Shown here piece after piece: positions 1 to 9,145 of a DNA stretch of 17,929 nt; within the stretch, counting starts at the first letter, position 1; the number at the start of each line of letters is the position of its first letter. The notes beneath the pieces were generated by a model. It saw only the letters and a program-made list of their open reading frames with translations. It searched no databases and was not told where the DNA came from. The stretch spans positions 1 through 17,929 of the forward strand of contig JAVBTR010000075.1 of the NCBI GenBank assembly GCA_031556065.1, given 5' to 3'. The position numbers and the translations under genes were made by a program. This stretch comes from JAVBTR01 sp031556065. GTDB lineage: Bacteria; Bacillota; Clostridia; Christensenellales; Aristaeellaceae.

Positions 1-2
1 GA

Positions 3-122
3 TTTTACGGTCGTTTGTTCGGGCAAGGTAGGAATTTCTACGAAATTCCACCGAAAATCGCCGCACATGTCGCCGATTTCGGAATGAAGATCGGAGGACC
101 GCGGTCCTCCGATACCTCCTAG
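3..122 (+). CDS. C-terminal end of an unidentified plus-strand protein (5' part outside window)
   Basis: Reading frame 3 is open from the window edge to a TAG at 120-122 and encodes 39 residues, including the stretch YEIPPKIAAHVADFGMKI. This has the look of real protein (amphipathic, few rare residues), while the other two plus frames close earlier, at 31 and 85-87 roughly. A good intrinsic terminator follows 17 bases after the stop on the same strand, which supports a gene ending here. I do not recognise the family from so short a tail, so no function is given. The last codons overlap a perfect 24-base palindrome (90-113), which may mean the final residues are not conserved. Confidence 0.45.
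   Translation, partial: FYGRLFGQGRNFYEIPPKIAAHVADFGMKIGGPRSSDTS
90..113. repeat. Perfect 24-base palindrome
   Basis: Two 12-base arms (left arm ATCGGAGGACCG) meet with no spacer, centred between 101 and 102. In RNA it could form a very GC-rich stem with a small forced loop. It lies inside the last codons of the plus-strand partial gene, 26 bases before the terminator stem. No T-tract follows it directly, so it is not itself a standard terminator. Confidence 0.7.
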
Positions 123-139
123 GGTTTGTTGATGGTCTG

Positions 140-175
140 AACCCCGGGTCAAGCCTTGCCCCGGGGTTGTTTTAT
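140..175 (+). terminator. Rho-independent terminator of the upstream plus-strand gene
   Basis: A 9-base-pair stem, AACCCCGGG at 140-148 and CCCGGGGTT at 160-168, encloses an 11-base loop and is followed by GTTTTAT on the plus strand. The T-tract is on the plus side only, so it should stop transcription coming from the left edge. It also separates that gene from the convergent minus-strand operon ending at 215. Confidence 0.8.
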
Positions 176-214
176 GCTTTCATTCGTTATTTTATGGGGG
201 TAGCTCCGTTTCTT

Positions 215-1357
215 TTAAACATGAATGGCATGATCGGCTTTTACGTTTTCGCCGCCGTAAACCCGGGCGTTGGTCCATAAGGCATCGGGATCTGCCCAGA
301 AGGGGTGGCTTTCGTTTAGGCCAAGCGGCAGGAACACCGAGGAACACAGGTAAAGAGAACCGATGTTAATGTATTCTTCCGCCAAGGCTGGCTGGTGGCC
401 CAAGACCCCCATCAGCAGGAAGCCGCTTTCATCCAATAGGGGGGCCTGTAAAGTACGCTGTAGGACGCTGGTTAGTGCGCAGCGTACTTGAGCGGGGGTG
501 ACTTCTTCCGGCAAAAACCCTTCCAAAGCCGCCTGGGAGAGAAGCTGGAAAGCGCCAAAGCGGTATACGATGGAGCGGCCCACCATGGGGTAGGTCCCTT
601 CCGGGGAAATAAGCCGCTCCAGCACGGCGGCATAGCGCTGGGCCCTTGTAAGGACCACCGGCAGAGCCTGTTCATAGGCGGGCTTGATTGTTTTAAAGTA
701 GATCAGCACATCCACAAACATAGGGTGGATAACGAAGCTGTTGTAATAGTCGTTGTGTACCGACGTGCCATCGCCATAAATGCCGTCACCCTTGTACCAA
801 TCCTGGTAGAAGCGGTGAAAAGCGTTATCTACCCGGAACAGGTCCGGCTGCCCCCCCAAGAGGCTGATCCCTGCCTCTACCATAGCGGAGAACAAAAGCC
901 AGTTGCTTTGACCGGGCACAATCTGACGGGCGGTTTGAAGGCAGGCCAGAAGGTTTTTCCGAACCTTGTGGTCTAGGGCTTTGCAAAGGGCATTTGGGGC
1001 CCTGAGAAGGCCATGGCAAAGGAAGGCGGCGTCTACCAGGGGTTGGCCTATGTCTTTGCCATCGAAAACCATGCAATCGGGGGAATCCGGGTCGGTGGCG
1101 GCATCCAGGCATTTTAAACATAGCTCCCTATAATAGGCCTGCTGCTGCTTTTCTTCCTCCGCAAGGCCATTGACTTCCAACCAGGGAGCAATGCCGCACA
1201 GACTGCGGCCAAAGGCCTCCAGAGGGGCGTAAGGGGCACGGGCGGGATTGACTTCTAAGGGAAATACATTTTTGAATTGTTTTTTCGCCAGGCTTTCAAA
1301 TACAAGACCAACGATGCGCAGCATTGTGCTAAGCCAATAAGCGCGGGTGTTGTTCAT
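215..1357 (-). CDS. DUF2264 family protein
   Basis: A 380-residue protein that matches the DUF2264 family over its whole length: an N-terminal region with LEAFGRSL and GIAPWLE, a central NWLLFSAM, and the signature GDGTSVHNDYYNSFVIHPM followed by VGRSIVYRFGAFQ. These proteins are predicted (alpha/alpha)6 toroids resembling unsaturated glucuronyl hydrolases and heparinase-like enzymes, and are usually found beside glycoside hydrolases; no reaction has been firmly assigned that I know of. There is no signal peptide, so it is probably cytoplasmic. It starts 5 bases after the stop of the sensor kinase gene, and its ribosome binding site (AAAGGA) overlaps that stop, which implies translational coupling. 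Together with the GH3 enzyme it suggests intracellular processing of an imported oligosaccharide. Family assignment is firm; the substrate is unknown. Confidence 0.9.
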   Translation of the reverse strand: MNNTRAYWLSTMLRIVGLVFESLAKKQFKNVFPLEVNPARAPYAPLEAFGRSLCGIAPWLEVNGLAEEEKQQQAYYRELCLKCLDAATDPDSPDCMVFDGKDIGQPLVDAAFLCHGLLRAPNALCKALDHKVRKNLLACLQTARQIVPGQSNWLLFSAMVEAGISLLGGQPDLFRVDNAFHRFYQDWYKGDGIYGDGTSVHNDYYNSFVIHPMFVDVLIYFKTIKPAYEQALPVVLTRAQRYAAVLERLISPEGTYPMVGRSIVYRFGAFQLLSQAALEGFLPEEVTPAQVRCALTSVLQRTLQAPLLDESGFLLMGVLGHQPALAEEYINIGSLYLCSSVFLPLGLNESHPFWADPDALWTNARVYGGENVKADHAIHV

Positions 1358-1362
1358 TTAAA

Positions 1363-4300
1363 TCATCCTTTCGAATTGCGGGTGTAACGCAGGATTTTGC
1401 TTAAAACCAAATCAAGATTAATAGGCTTTTCCAAATGGTCGTTCATTCCGGCGGCCAGACACTGCTCAATATCGGATTTAAAGGCATTGGCTGTCATGGC
1501 GATAATGGGAATGGTGGCGCTGTTTTTAAGGCCGCTTTGCCGTATGGCCAGGGTGGCGTCGTAGCCGTTCATTACAGGCATTTGAATATCCATAATAATG
1601 ATATCATAGCTTTCCGGCGCTGCCTGGTACATGGTTACCGCTTCCTGGCCATTGAAGGCGCAGTGAATATGGATGCCTGTGTCTTCCAGCAGGGCCACAA
1701 AAATATCACGGTTCACTTCGATATCCTCGGCCAAAAGGAGAGTGAGCTTGCTTAAATCCAGTTTGCCCTCACTGATGGAAATATTCTTTGGCTGGCTTTG
1801 GGTTCCCAGTGTGATTTCAAAACTGAAAGTGGCTCCTTCGCCCGGTTGGGATTCGGCCCAAATGCGCCCACCCATGCGCTCCACCAGCTCCTTGGCCATG
1901 GAAAGCCCGGCGCCGGCGCCGCCGAAAGCCCGGGTATTGCTGTTATCGCCCATTTCAAACAGGCCGAACACCCGGTCCAAGGCCTCCGGGTTAAGGCCAA
2001 TGCCGGAATCTGTAACGCTGAAGCGGAAAGTTCCGGTATCGGCAGTAGCGGCTGTCTGTGCAGCATTTAAAACGATGGAGCCATTGACAGGCGTAAACTT
2101 GATGGCGTTGGAAACAAGGCAGCTGATAATCTGCGTAAGCTTGCTTTCATCCCCTAAAAGGGTTTGCGCAGAGACGTTTTCAATGTTTAAATGAAAGGTT
2201 TGTTCCTTTGCCTTAAAGTGATCTCTGAAGGAGGTTTTAAGGCTTGAAAGCATGGTAGGCAGGTTAAACGGACGGGCCAAGAATACTGGCGTGCCTTTAT
2301 CTAAGTTAGCAATATCCAGGATGCTGTTAATAAGGGTCAGAAGCTGGCTGGAAGCGATGGTGATGGCTGAAAAATACTTCTGCTGGGTAAGGGGGTCGGT
2401 GTTTTGCGAAGCCAGCTTGGTCATACCGGTGATGGCATTTAAAGGCGTGCGCAATTCATGGCTCATATTGGAAAGAAACATTGTTTTGGCCTGATTGGCA
2501 GCCTGGGCATTTTCGTTGGCCTGAATAAGATCGTCAGCTATTTTTTTACGATGGAGCAGGGTGGATATGGAGTTGGAAAGAAAATCCAGAAGCTTTATCT
2601 CGCTTTCAGCCCACAGGTGGGGGTGATGGAAGTACGCGGCCCCAAGGATGCCTAAAAACCCTTCCTGCCCATAGACAGGCACCATCAAGAAAGCGGTGGT
2701 ATCGGTTCCCAGGTTGTTTGCAAGGCCCATTTGCATAATGCTTTCTCCGGCGATATAGGCTGCTATGCGGTTTTTAAAACGGTCGTACACAGGGCCTGTG
2801 GCTGTAAGGGAAAAAGAGGGTTGTGTGGCTTGGTCGGGAAGCGCTTCCTTAAGCCAGTGGCTTTTTAATTTCAGAACCTGCTTATCCTCTTTTTCCGCGA
2901 TGAAAAGCCCCAGCCCATCGCAGCCAAGGTGCGGTCCTGTTTCGCCAAAGGCCTTTGTAACAAGGGGGTAGGCGGATTCCACCTGTATAAAGGATTGGGA
3001 GAGCGTGGAAATAAGTTGCTGCTGATCGGCCTGTTTTTTTTCTTTTGTAATGTTAAGCTGCACCTGCAAATGGACATCTTTATTAAATGACCATTTAATC
3101 ATCTGATCGGTGCATTTAAGGTAAGCGTCGATGGAGGGCATATATTGTTCAAAGCTTTGGACCTGGCCTTTTGAAAGTGCCAGCAGCTTGGGCATGTGGC
3201 AATGGGCGCAGGGCTTGGTGGAGCCGGGATACATAACCTGGTAACAGGTCTGGTTTTTATAATTTTCCCCGATATGGTATTGGCTGCGCATGGTATCGTT
3301 AACGAACAAAAGCTTATAGGTTTTAGGATCGTTTACGAAAATGTAGATATCCTTCACGCTGTTATAGAGCCGCTCCTTGGATTTAAGTGATTCACTGGCG
3401 CTATGGTATATAAGAAAAGTCACAAGGCCCAGGGCCAGCAGAACAGCGGCGGCAATATAGCCAAAGATCTCCGGGTTATCTTCGTAGAAAGGAACCTGCC
3501 CATTAAGGTGCTCATAGGTGGCTGGCAGCAGGCGGGTACTGATCCCCCGGGCCTTGATCACCTCGTCGTCAAAGGTCCAGGTGTTGTAGAGGGTATGGTT
3601 TGCTTCTTCCGGGATGGCGCGGACAGGGATACCCGAAAGTATGGCCTTTGCCATATTCGCTACGCTGGCAGCCTGAAGCCTTGGATCAATGGTGCAGCCG
3701 CCGATCTCTCCATCCCCGCAGTTGGTTAAACTGAAAACAGGCAGGGTGGTTGCCTGGCAAAGTTTTTTTTGTATTTCGCCCCGGGGCATATAAATATCAT
3801 CGGTAATAATGCCAAAGCAGCCGATGAGGATAATGGTATTATCAGGCAGCGCGGCGATTTCCTCCAAAATACCTGCTAAGGTATTGGATCGGTTGTAAGT
3901 GATACGCAGCCTGCTGGTGTAATGCAAAAGCTGTTCTTTGGTTTGGGTTTGATAGGCAGTGCCTCTTGAAAAAACATCATTGATAACAAATAGGTTCTGG
4001 GTATTTGGGTATATGCTCAAGGCCTGGGAAACCGTATCTGCGGCAGAAACCTCCGTGCGGATACCGGTAGCGTTTTTATATAAAGCTTCCGAAATGTTGG
4101 CCTGAGAATCGATGTCCATAAAAACCACGGGAAGGCCCGCGAAAAGAATATCGTAATTATCGTTTAAAAAGCCAAGGGCGTTATTGTCACTGATGATGAT
4201 CAGGTCTGCCGGCTGTTTAACCAGCATGGTGCGGATGGCCGGATACACGTTCCGGGCACGGGAGGCGGCTGTTTGGTAATGGTTGGAATACAAAGGAAAA

Positions 4301-5142
4301 TTAAAGTAGGAAATGCCCTCTTCCATGGTCAGATTGCTTTTCAGTGTTTCGACAATCTGGGCATCCCAAGAATCTTCAGGATAGTAGGAAGAAATGTGGT
4401 AAACGGTTTTGGCCTTCCTCTCTTTTTCAAGTGGCAGGTAGCTGCCGGTATGAAGCTTGTTTTCCTTCACCGTTTTAATGGCTATGGCCAAATCGCCAGC
4501 AAGATAACCATAGCGCTTGTTTAAATAAGTATAGCATTCCATGGAATCGATGGGATCGCTCATGATAAACCCGGAAGGAATCAACAATGTGGAGGGGCTA
4601 TATTGGGTAAGCACCACCACGTCGATGGTGCCGTTTCTTAAAAGGGTGAACAGTTCATCGTAGGTATCTGCCTGTGTAATTTCGGCCACGTCTTTTGGCA
4701 GGGAATCCAGTATGTACTTTTTTTGGTACATAACCCCAACCTTAAGCCCCGAAAGCTCTTCCCAGGAAGACACATGGGCAGGGGCAATATCCAGGCTGAT
4801 ACAATGGTAATAAACCGTGCCAATAGTTTCTGGCACCATAACCAAATCCGAATATTCTTTGTTTAACCCGCCAATCTGCCCAATAAGCCCATCCCGTTCG
4901 CCGCTGTTAGCCATTTCAATGGCGTAACGCATAGGGTAAGCGTCCAGTACCATATCGTAGCCAAGGAGGCTCAGCGCGGAATAGACCAGGCGGTCTGAAA
5001 GGATGGATTCATCGGAAGCGGTTGTATAGCTTAATGTGGCTGGAAGGGAGGCGGACATGGCGGGGGAAATAGGCAAGAAGAGCCAGAGGAACACAAAAAG
5101 CGTGGTCCATGCTGGCAGACGCGATGTTCTAATCGGAATCAT
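1363..5142 (-). CDS. Hybrid sensor histidine kinase with two periplasmic-binding modules and a C-terminal receiver
   Basis: A 1259-residue membrane sensor. Residues 1-30 form a signal peptide. About 31-240 resemble a family 3 solute-binding protein (LPATLSYTTASDE, WEELSGLKVGVMY), and about 245-545 an ABC_sub_bind-type sugar-binding fold (PADLIIISDNNALGF, LPVVFMDID). One transmembrane helix lies at about 557-580. Inside follow a PAS-like region with a cysteine cluster (C633, C645, C648 in PCAHCH), a GAF-like region, the HisKA box SHELRTPLNAI with phospho-acceptor H895, and a HATPase domain with intact N box (SNAIKF) and G boxes (DSGIGL, GAGAGLS). A receiver follows, with D1185 in IIIMDIQMPVMNG. 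It has no DNA-binding domain, so its output partner lies elsewhere or is a protein-protein relay. It sits 15 bases after the GH3 gene and 5 before DUF2264. The AAAGGG before ATG has almost no spacing, so initiation may be weak or coupled to upstream translation. The ligand is unknown. Confidence 0.92.
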   Translation of the reverse strand: MIPIRTSRLPAWTTLFVFLWLFLPISPAMSASLPATLSYTTASDESILSDRLVYSALSLLGYDMVLDAYPMRYAIEMANSGERDGLIGQIGGLNKEYSDLVMVPETIGTVYYHCISLDIAPAHVSSWEELSGLKVGVMYQKKYILDSLPKDVAEITQADTYDELFTLLRNGTIDVVVLTQYSPSTLLIPSGFIMSDPIDSMECYTYLNKRYGYLAGDLAIAIKTVKENKLHTGSYLPLEKERKAKTVYHISSYYPEDSWDAQIVETLKSNLTMEEGISYFNFPLYSNHYQTAASRARNVYPAIRTMLVKQPADLIIISDNNALGFLNDNYDILFAGLPVVFMDIDSQANISEALYKNATGIRTEVSAADTVSQALSIYPNTQNLFVINDVFSRGTAYQTQTKEQLLHYTSRLRITYNRSNTLAGILEEIAALPDNTIILIGCFGIITDDIYMPRGEIQKKLCQATTLPVFSLTNCGDGEIGGCTIDPRLQAASVANMAKAILSGIPVRAIPEEANHTLYNTWTFDDEVIKARGISTRLLPATYEHLNGQVPFYEDNPEIFGYIAAAVLLALGLVTFLIYHSASESLKSKERLYNSVKDIYIFVNDPKTYKLLFVNDTMRSQYHIGENYKNQTCYQVMYPGSTKPCAHCHMPKLLALSKGQVQSFEQYMPSIDAYLKCTDQMIKWSFNKDVHLQVQLNITKEKKQADQQQLISTLSQSFIQVESAYPLVTKAFGETGPHLGCDGLGLFIAEKEDKQVLKLKSHWLKEALPDQATQPSFSLTATGPVYDRFKNRIAAYIAGESIMQMGLANNLGTDTTAFLMVPVYGQEGFLGILGAAYFHHPHLWAESEIKLLDFLSNSISTLLHRKKIADDLIQANENAQAANQAKTMFLSNMSHELRTPLNAITGMTKLASQNTDPLTQQKYFSAITIASSQLLTLINSILDIANLDKGTPVFLARPFNLPTMLSSLKTSFRDHFKAKEQTFHLNIENVSAQTLLGDESKLTQIISCLVSNAIKFTPVNGSIVLNAAQTAATADTGTFRFSVTDSGIGLNPEALDRVFGLFEMGDNSNTRAFGGAGAGLSMAKELVERMGGRIWAESQPGEGATFSFEITLGTQSQPKNISISEGKLDLSKLTLLLAEDIEVNRDIFVALLEDTGIHIHCAFNGQEAVTMYQAAPESYDIIIMDIQMPVMNGYDATLAIRQSGLKNSATIPIIAMTANAFKSDIEQCLAAGMNDHLEKPINLDLVLSKILRYTRNSKG

Positions 5143-5157
5143 CCCTTTCGCGATGGA

Positions 5158-7881
5158 TCAACCGTTCCATATAAGGCGAAGCTCGTGAAGGGTCAGCCCA
5201 TCCTGGCCTACGTACAGCTTCAGGGTTTTGGTGGCGGGCTGCTGGAAGCCCAAATTTTCATTCAGCTTTGCGGGCTGGCCCGAAGTGCCTGTTAAGGAAA
5301 AGGAACTGGAAAGGCGGCGGTTCATATAGAGCATCACGTTCATTTGTGCCCGCTCATCTCCGGCGCCAGAATAAGAAATAGCCAGGGTATAATGGCCTTC
5401 CGACTGGAATTCTACCTGGTACAGCGCGCTTTCACCTTTGCCAAAGGAAAGGCCGGCGGTGGGCAGGACGGCTTCCGGCTGGCTTTTCCCAAGGACAACC
5501 GCTGCAAGGGGAGCCGAATCACTTTCGCTATCTTCGAAGATGACCTGGCTGCTTTTTCTTCCCATTACAGGGGTGCGCATTAACACCTTCAGGATGTTTT
5601 TCGCGCATCGCAAAAGCTCTCCACGGGTTAAAGAACCGTTTTGAAGAGAGGGCAAAAGATCGTCCTGGTTGTTTTGTAAAAGGGTGTCTTGTACCACCAT
5701 GTAAATATCATTTTGGGCACGAACCATGGCGGCCAGCTGAAGCCTGTCTGGCTTGGTGTTTTCAGAATTAATCTGGGCCCACCAGTCTGTCATCACAATG
5801 CCGTCAAAGCCCCACTCGTTGCGCAAAATGGTGGTATTCAGATCGAACTGTCCGGCTGTCCATTGGCCGTTTAGGGCGCCGTAGGTGGTCATTACGGCGA
5901 AAGCGCCGCCTTCCTTCACGGCGGTTTCATAGCCCTTTAAGTAGATTTCCCGAAGGGCGCGCTGGGAAACAACGGAATTGCTTTCATGGCGCTTGAATTC
6001 TTGGTTGTTGCAGGCAAAGTGCTTGATTACGCCCGATACCTTGTGCCCCCCCATGCCCCTTAATTGGGCGGCGGCCATGGTACCAGTCAAATAGGGGTCT
6101 TCGGAAAAGTATTCGAAATTGCGGCCATTCAAGGGATGCCGATGAATGTTCATTCCCGGACCCAGCAGCAGTTCTACATTGTTTGATACCAATTCCTCTC
6201 CGGTCAGATCGAATAGGGACTGGATCAAATCCTGATCGAAGGTGGAGGCCATGCAGGTACCGTTGGGCATGGAGAAGGCCAGTGCGCCGCTATCCATCCG
6301 GATGCCGGAGGGGCCATCGGTGCAGCAGCCGATGGGGATGCCAAAGCTGGCTAATTCATCCGTCAGGCCGCCGAACGCGGCCCCTGTGCCAGGGGTTACT
6401 TTAAGGGAGCTCATGCCTTCGCCCCGCATGAGGCAGCAGAGGGCTTCGTCGCTTAATTGATCCATAAAGGCGTCCAAGGAGGCCTTTGCGTCGGCCACAT
6501 CTTGCAGTTGAATGCCCTTATCGCCTGTGCAAGGGCGGTTTTCCGGCCTCTGCTCTTCAATGCGGCTTTGTATATTGAGGGTGCGTGTGGGAACGGGTTC
6601 CTTCACCATGCCGTTTTGGGTCATCTTAAGGCGTTCAAAGGGCTGAACCGGGGCCAGGGCTTCGGTAAGCTGCTGTATTACAAGATCGGAGCTCAAAGAA
6701 AAGGAGCCGGCCTCCAGGGCATCCCGTACGTTATCCCCAGCGAAAAGGGTGTAAACACCTTTTTCTAATACATAGGCGTTGGAGTGGCCGGTAATGCCGC
6801 TGTCGTCAAAAGAGGCCAGGCGGGAAAGGGGAATGGCGAAAGCCAGGGTTTCGCTTTCTTGCGGGACCAGCTCTTTCGTTTTTCCGTAGCATACCAGTGT
6901 GCGGGCGGGCTTACCTAAAAGACCCTGGGGCATTTGGGCGTAAGCCTGCACCACATGGCGACTTGCCAGCTTGCCTGTGTTTTTAACGGTGACATTAAAG
7001 GTAACCTGGCTATCGCTGTGTTCAAAAGTGCTTGGAATGGTTTCAAAGGTTGTGTAGGAAAGCCCGAACCCAAAGGGGTAGAGAACTTTGCTCTGGGCCA
7101 CGGTTTCAAAATAGCGGTAGCCTACGTAAATGTCTTCTTGGTAAATATTGGTAACCCCATCGCCAAAGTTTTGATCGGAGGGGTAATCGGAAATGGTTTT
7201 AGCGATGGTGTCCGGCAGGCAGCCGCAGGGGGATTCATAGCCCAGCAGCAGTTCCTTAATGGCGTTGCCGCCTTCCTGCCCTCCCTGCCATACATACAGG
7301 ACAGCTTGGGGACTGCAGGCTTCAACAAACTGCATATCCATTACGCTGCCCACATTTAAGATAACTGCTACCCGCTTAAAGGCTCCACAGACCTTTTTAA
7401 GCATATCTTCTTCCAAATCGGATAAGAAGTAGCTGCCTTTTTCGGCAGTACTGTCCTTGTCTTCTCCGGCGGAACGGCCAATAACCACCAGGGCAATATC
7501 GGCCCTGGCGGCGCTTTTTTGAACCAATTCATCTGTTAAAGGCATTTCCGCCTGGGACCAGGGCTCCTGAGCCCAGCCAACGCCATTATCGAAGGGGTTT
7601 TCCACTTCCCATTGGCGGTAGGTTTCAAGCAGGGCTTCGTCCAGTTTGACACTGCCGTCTTGCTGCAAAGAAGAAACGATATCTGTTACATAGGCGGTAT
7701 TGACCATGCCGCCGGAGCCAGTGCCGCTTTTATAATAATGGGATTGAATGCGGCCGAAGATGGCCACCTTTTCCCCTTTTAAGATGGGTAAGGCATTGCT
7801 TTCATTACGCAGAAGAACAGCGCCCTGAGCGGCGGTTTGCCGCGCTAAGCGCCCATAGCGCTCCAGCAATTGTTGGTTCAT
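5158..7881 (-). CDS. Glycoside hydrolase family 3 (beta-glucosidase-like), domain-permuted
   Basis: A 907-residue GH3 enzyme in the reversed domain order. The alpha/beta sandwich (usually C-terminal) comes first at about 1-270 (QGAVLLRNESNALP, YPFGFGLSYT following). A fibronectin-III-like domain covers about 285-390, then the TIM barrel about 440-740. The predicted nucleophile is D699 in GIVMTDWWA. E140 in SAGEDKD is the likely acid/base by position in the sandwich domain. KHFACNNQE and MTTYGALNG are typical barrel motifs. Residues 770-907 form an extra beta-rich, carbohydrate-binding-like tail ending LTLHELRLIWNG. No signal peptide is present, so it probably acts on imported oligosaccharides in the cytoplasm. 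Family 3 members of this permuted type from Ruminococcus and Butyrivibrio are beta-glucosidases, but substrate cannot be read from sequence. The start has an excellent AGGAGG site 8 bases upstream. It lies 65 bases after the flavodiiron gene. Confidence 0.93.
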   Translation of the reverse strand: MNQQLLERYGRLARQTAAQGAVLLRNESNALPILKGEKVAIFGRIQSHYYKSGTGSGGMVNTAYVTDIVSSLQQDGSVKLDEALLETYRQWEVENPFDNGVGWAQEPWSQAEMPLTDELVQKSAARADIALVVIGRSAGEDKDSTAEKGSYFLSDLEEDMLKKVCGAFKRVAVILNVGSVMDMQFVEACSPQAVLYVWQGGQEGGNAIKELLLGYESPCGCLPDTIAKTISDYPSDQNFGDGVTNIYQEDIYVGYRYFETVAQSKVLYPFGFGLSYTTFETIPSTFEHSDSQVTFNVTVKNTGKLASRHVVQAYAQMPQGLLGKPARTLVCYGKTKELVPQESETLAFAIPLSRLASFDDSGITGHSNAYVLEKGVYTLFAGDNVRDALEAGSFSLSSDLVIQQLTEALAPVQPFERLKMTQNGMVKEPVPTRTLNIQSRIEEQRPENRPCTGDKGIQLQDVADAKASLDAFMDQLSDEALCCLMRGEGMSSLKVTPGTGAAFGGLTDELASFGIPIGCCTDGPSGIRMDSGALAFSMPNGTCMASTFDQDLIQSLFDLTGEELVSNNVELLLGPGMNIHRHPLNGRNFEYFSEDPYLTGTMAAAQLRGMGGHKVSGVIKHFACNNQEFKRHESNSVVSQRALREIYLKGYETAVKEGGAFAVMTTYGALNGQWTAGQFDLNTTILRNEWGFDGIVMTDWWAQINSENTKPDRLQLAAMVRAQNDIYMVVQDTLLQNNQDDLLPSLQNGSLTRGELLRCAKNILKVLMRTPVMGRKSSQVIFEDSESDSAPLAAVVLGKSQPEAVLPTAGLSFGKGESALYQVEFQSEGHYTLAISYSGAGDERAQMNVMLYMNRRLSSSFSLTGTSGQPAKLNENLGFQQPATKTLKLYVGQDGLTLHELRLIWNG

Positions 7882-7946
7882 TATTGGATCCTCCTAAAAG
7901 CAAACATATTCCGTGTTAAATTCGCTTTTAAGCGACAGGATTCCTT

Positions 7947-9140
7947 CTATAAACTTTGGGCGAAGCGTGCACCAAAGGCAAAAGCACTGCTTAAATCCTC
8001 CGCGCTTGGCACCAGCACCACCCGGAAGCCTTCTTCAAACAGATTTACCTTTAAGGTTTTCAGCCTGCTTTCAAGGGCGGGAATGGCTTCTCCGCTCCAG
8101 CCATAGGAACCGAACAGGGCCGCAGGGCGCTTAGGAATGTTAATGGCATCTACCCCGGAAAGCAAAAGCCACATAGGTGCCAGGGCATCCCGGTTCAGGG
8201 TGGGGCTGCCTAACACAAAGGCATCGCTCTGGTTTAAAAGACCCTGTAAGGTGGCCATGTCGTGTTCAATTACATTGTATAGGGGCACATTGGCCTGCGG
8301 CAAAACGGAAAGGATACCCTCTTTAATAGCGCCTGCTAAAAGGCCTGTGTTCCCATAGGCAGAGCAGTAGAAAACCGGAATCTGCTTTTGTATAGGCTTC
8401 TTTTCCGCGCAGTAGCCCCTGTACAAATCCAGTATGGTTTGCAGCTCCCCGGCCCGGGTCAATATCGGACCATGGCTGGTGAAAGCAAAATCCACATCCA
8501 GTGAAGCCATCTTTTCAAGGCCCTTTTGCACATAACCGGGGAAGGGGCCAAAGATGCAATCATAATAAAGCTTTACGCTATTGAAATAGGCATCTGTGTA
8601 ATGGATGCGGGTATCCCATACTTCCGGCTCGCAGTAATGGCTGCCCAGAAAATCGCAGGTGAACAGGGCCTTTTCTTCTTTCACATAGGTGAACATAGAA
8701 TCTGGCCAGTGGAGGAACGGGGCACTGATGAATTTTAAAGTTTTGCCCCCCAGGTCGATTTCCTCCCCATCGTTTACCACCCGGATGGGGGCACTGGGGT
8801 TGTTTAAAATGCCTTTCATGTACAGCGCCCCAGCTCGGCTCACCAGAATGGTCAAATTCGGGTAAGCGGAAAGCAGCCTGGCCACAGCGCCCGTGTGGTC
8901 GGGCTCGCAGTGATTCAAAACAAGGTAATCCGGGCTGCGGCCATTTAAAGCCTGCTGGACGTTTTCAAGGTAGTTATCCCCGAAGGACAAATGAGCGGCT
9001 TCGATCAGGGCAGTTTTTTCGCTGCCCAGGACAGCATAGGAATTATAGCTGGTGCCATATTCCGTGCGCATAATAATATCGAACACGCGCATATTGGGAT
9101 TTAAAACGCCGGTGTAATGGATGGAAGGGGTTAAAATCAT
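7947..9140 (-). CDS. FprA-family A-type flavodiiron protein (O2/NO reductase)
   Basis: A 397-residue flavodiiron protein: an N-terminal metallo-beta-lactamase-fold di-iron domain (about 1-250) and a C-terminal flavodoxin domain (about 255-397). The iron ligands are visible in NHCEPDHTGAV (H77, E79, D81, H82), in the TCDFLGSH motif and in SHGPIL. LHWPDSMFTYV is also typical. The FMN phosphate loop is SAYGNTGLLA. In anaerobes these cytoplasmic proteins reduce O2 to water or NO to N2O with electrons from rubredoxin or a flavoprotein. The longest ORF opens with a GTG at 9149, but AAGGAG abuts that codon and is 8 bases from the ATG at 9140, so the ATG is preferred; this leaves 5 bases after the previous stop instead of an overlap. 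Placement after cysK and the YdcF-like gene suggests a stress or thiol-redox operon. Confidence 0.95.
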   Translation of the reverse strand: MILTPSIHYTGVLNPNMRVFDIIMRTEYGTSYNSYAVLGSEKTALIEAAHLSFGDNYLENVQQALNGRSPDYLVLNHCEPDHTGAVARLLSAYPNLTILVSRAGALYMKGILNNPSAPIRVVNDGEEIDLGGKTLKFISAPFLHWPDSMFTYVKEEKALFTCDFLGSHYCEPEVWDTRIHYTDAYFNSVKLYYDCIFGPFPGYVQKGLEKMASLDVDFAFTSHGPILTRAGELQTILDLYRGYCAEKKPIQKQIPVFYCSAYGNTGLLAGAIKEGILSVLPQANVPLYNVIEHDMATLQGLLNQSDAFVLGSPTLNRDALAPMWLLLSGVDAINIPKRPAALFGSYGWSGEAIPALESRLKTLKVNLFEEGFRVVLVPSAEDLSSAFAFGARFAQSL

Positions 9141-9145
9141 CAATA

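Noticed and set aside
488..976. Plus-strand ORF of 162 codons opposite the DUF2264 gene
   Set aside because: Lies wholly against a well-recognised family member; its translation has no family features and no ribosome binding site.
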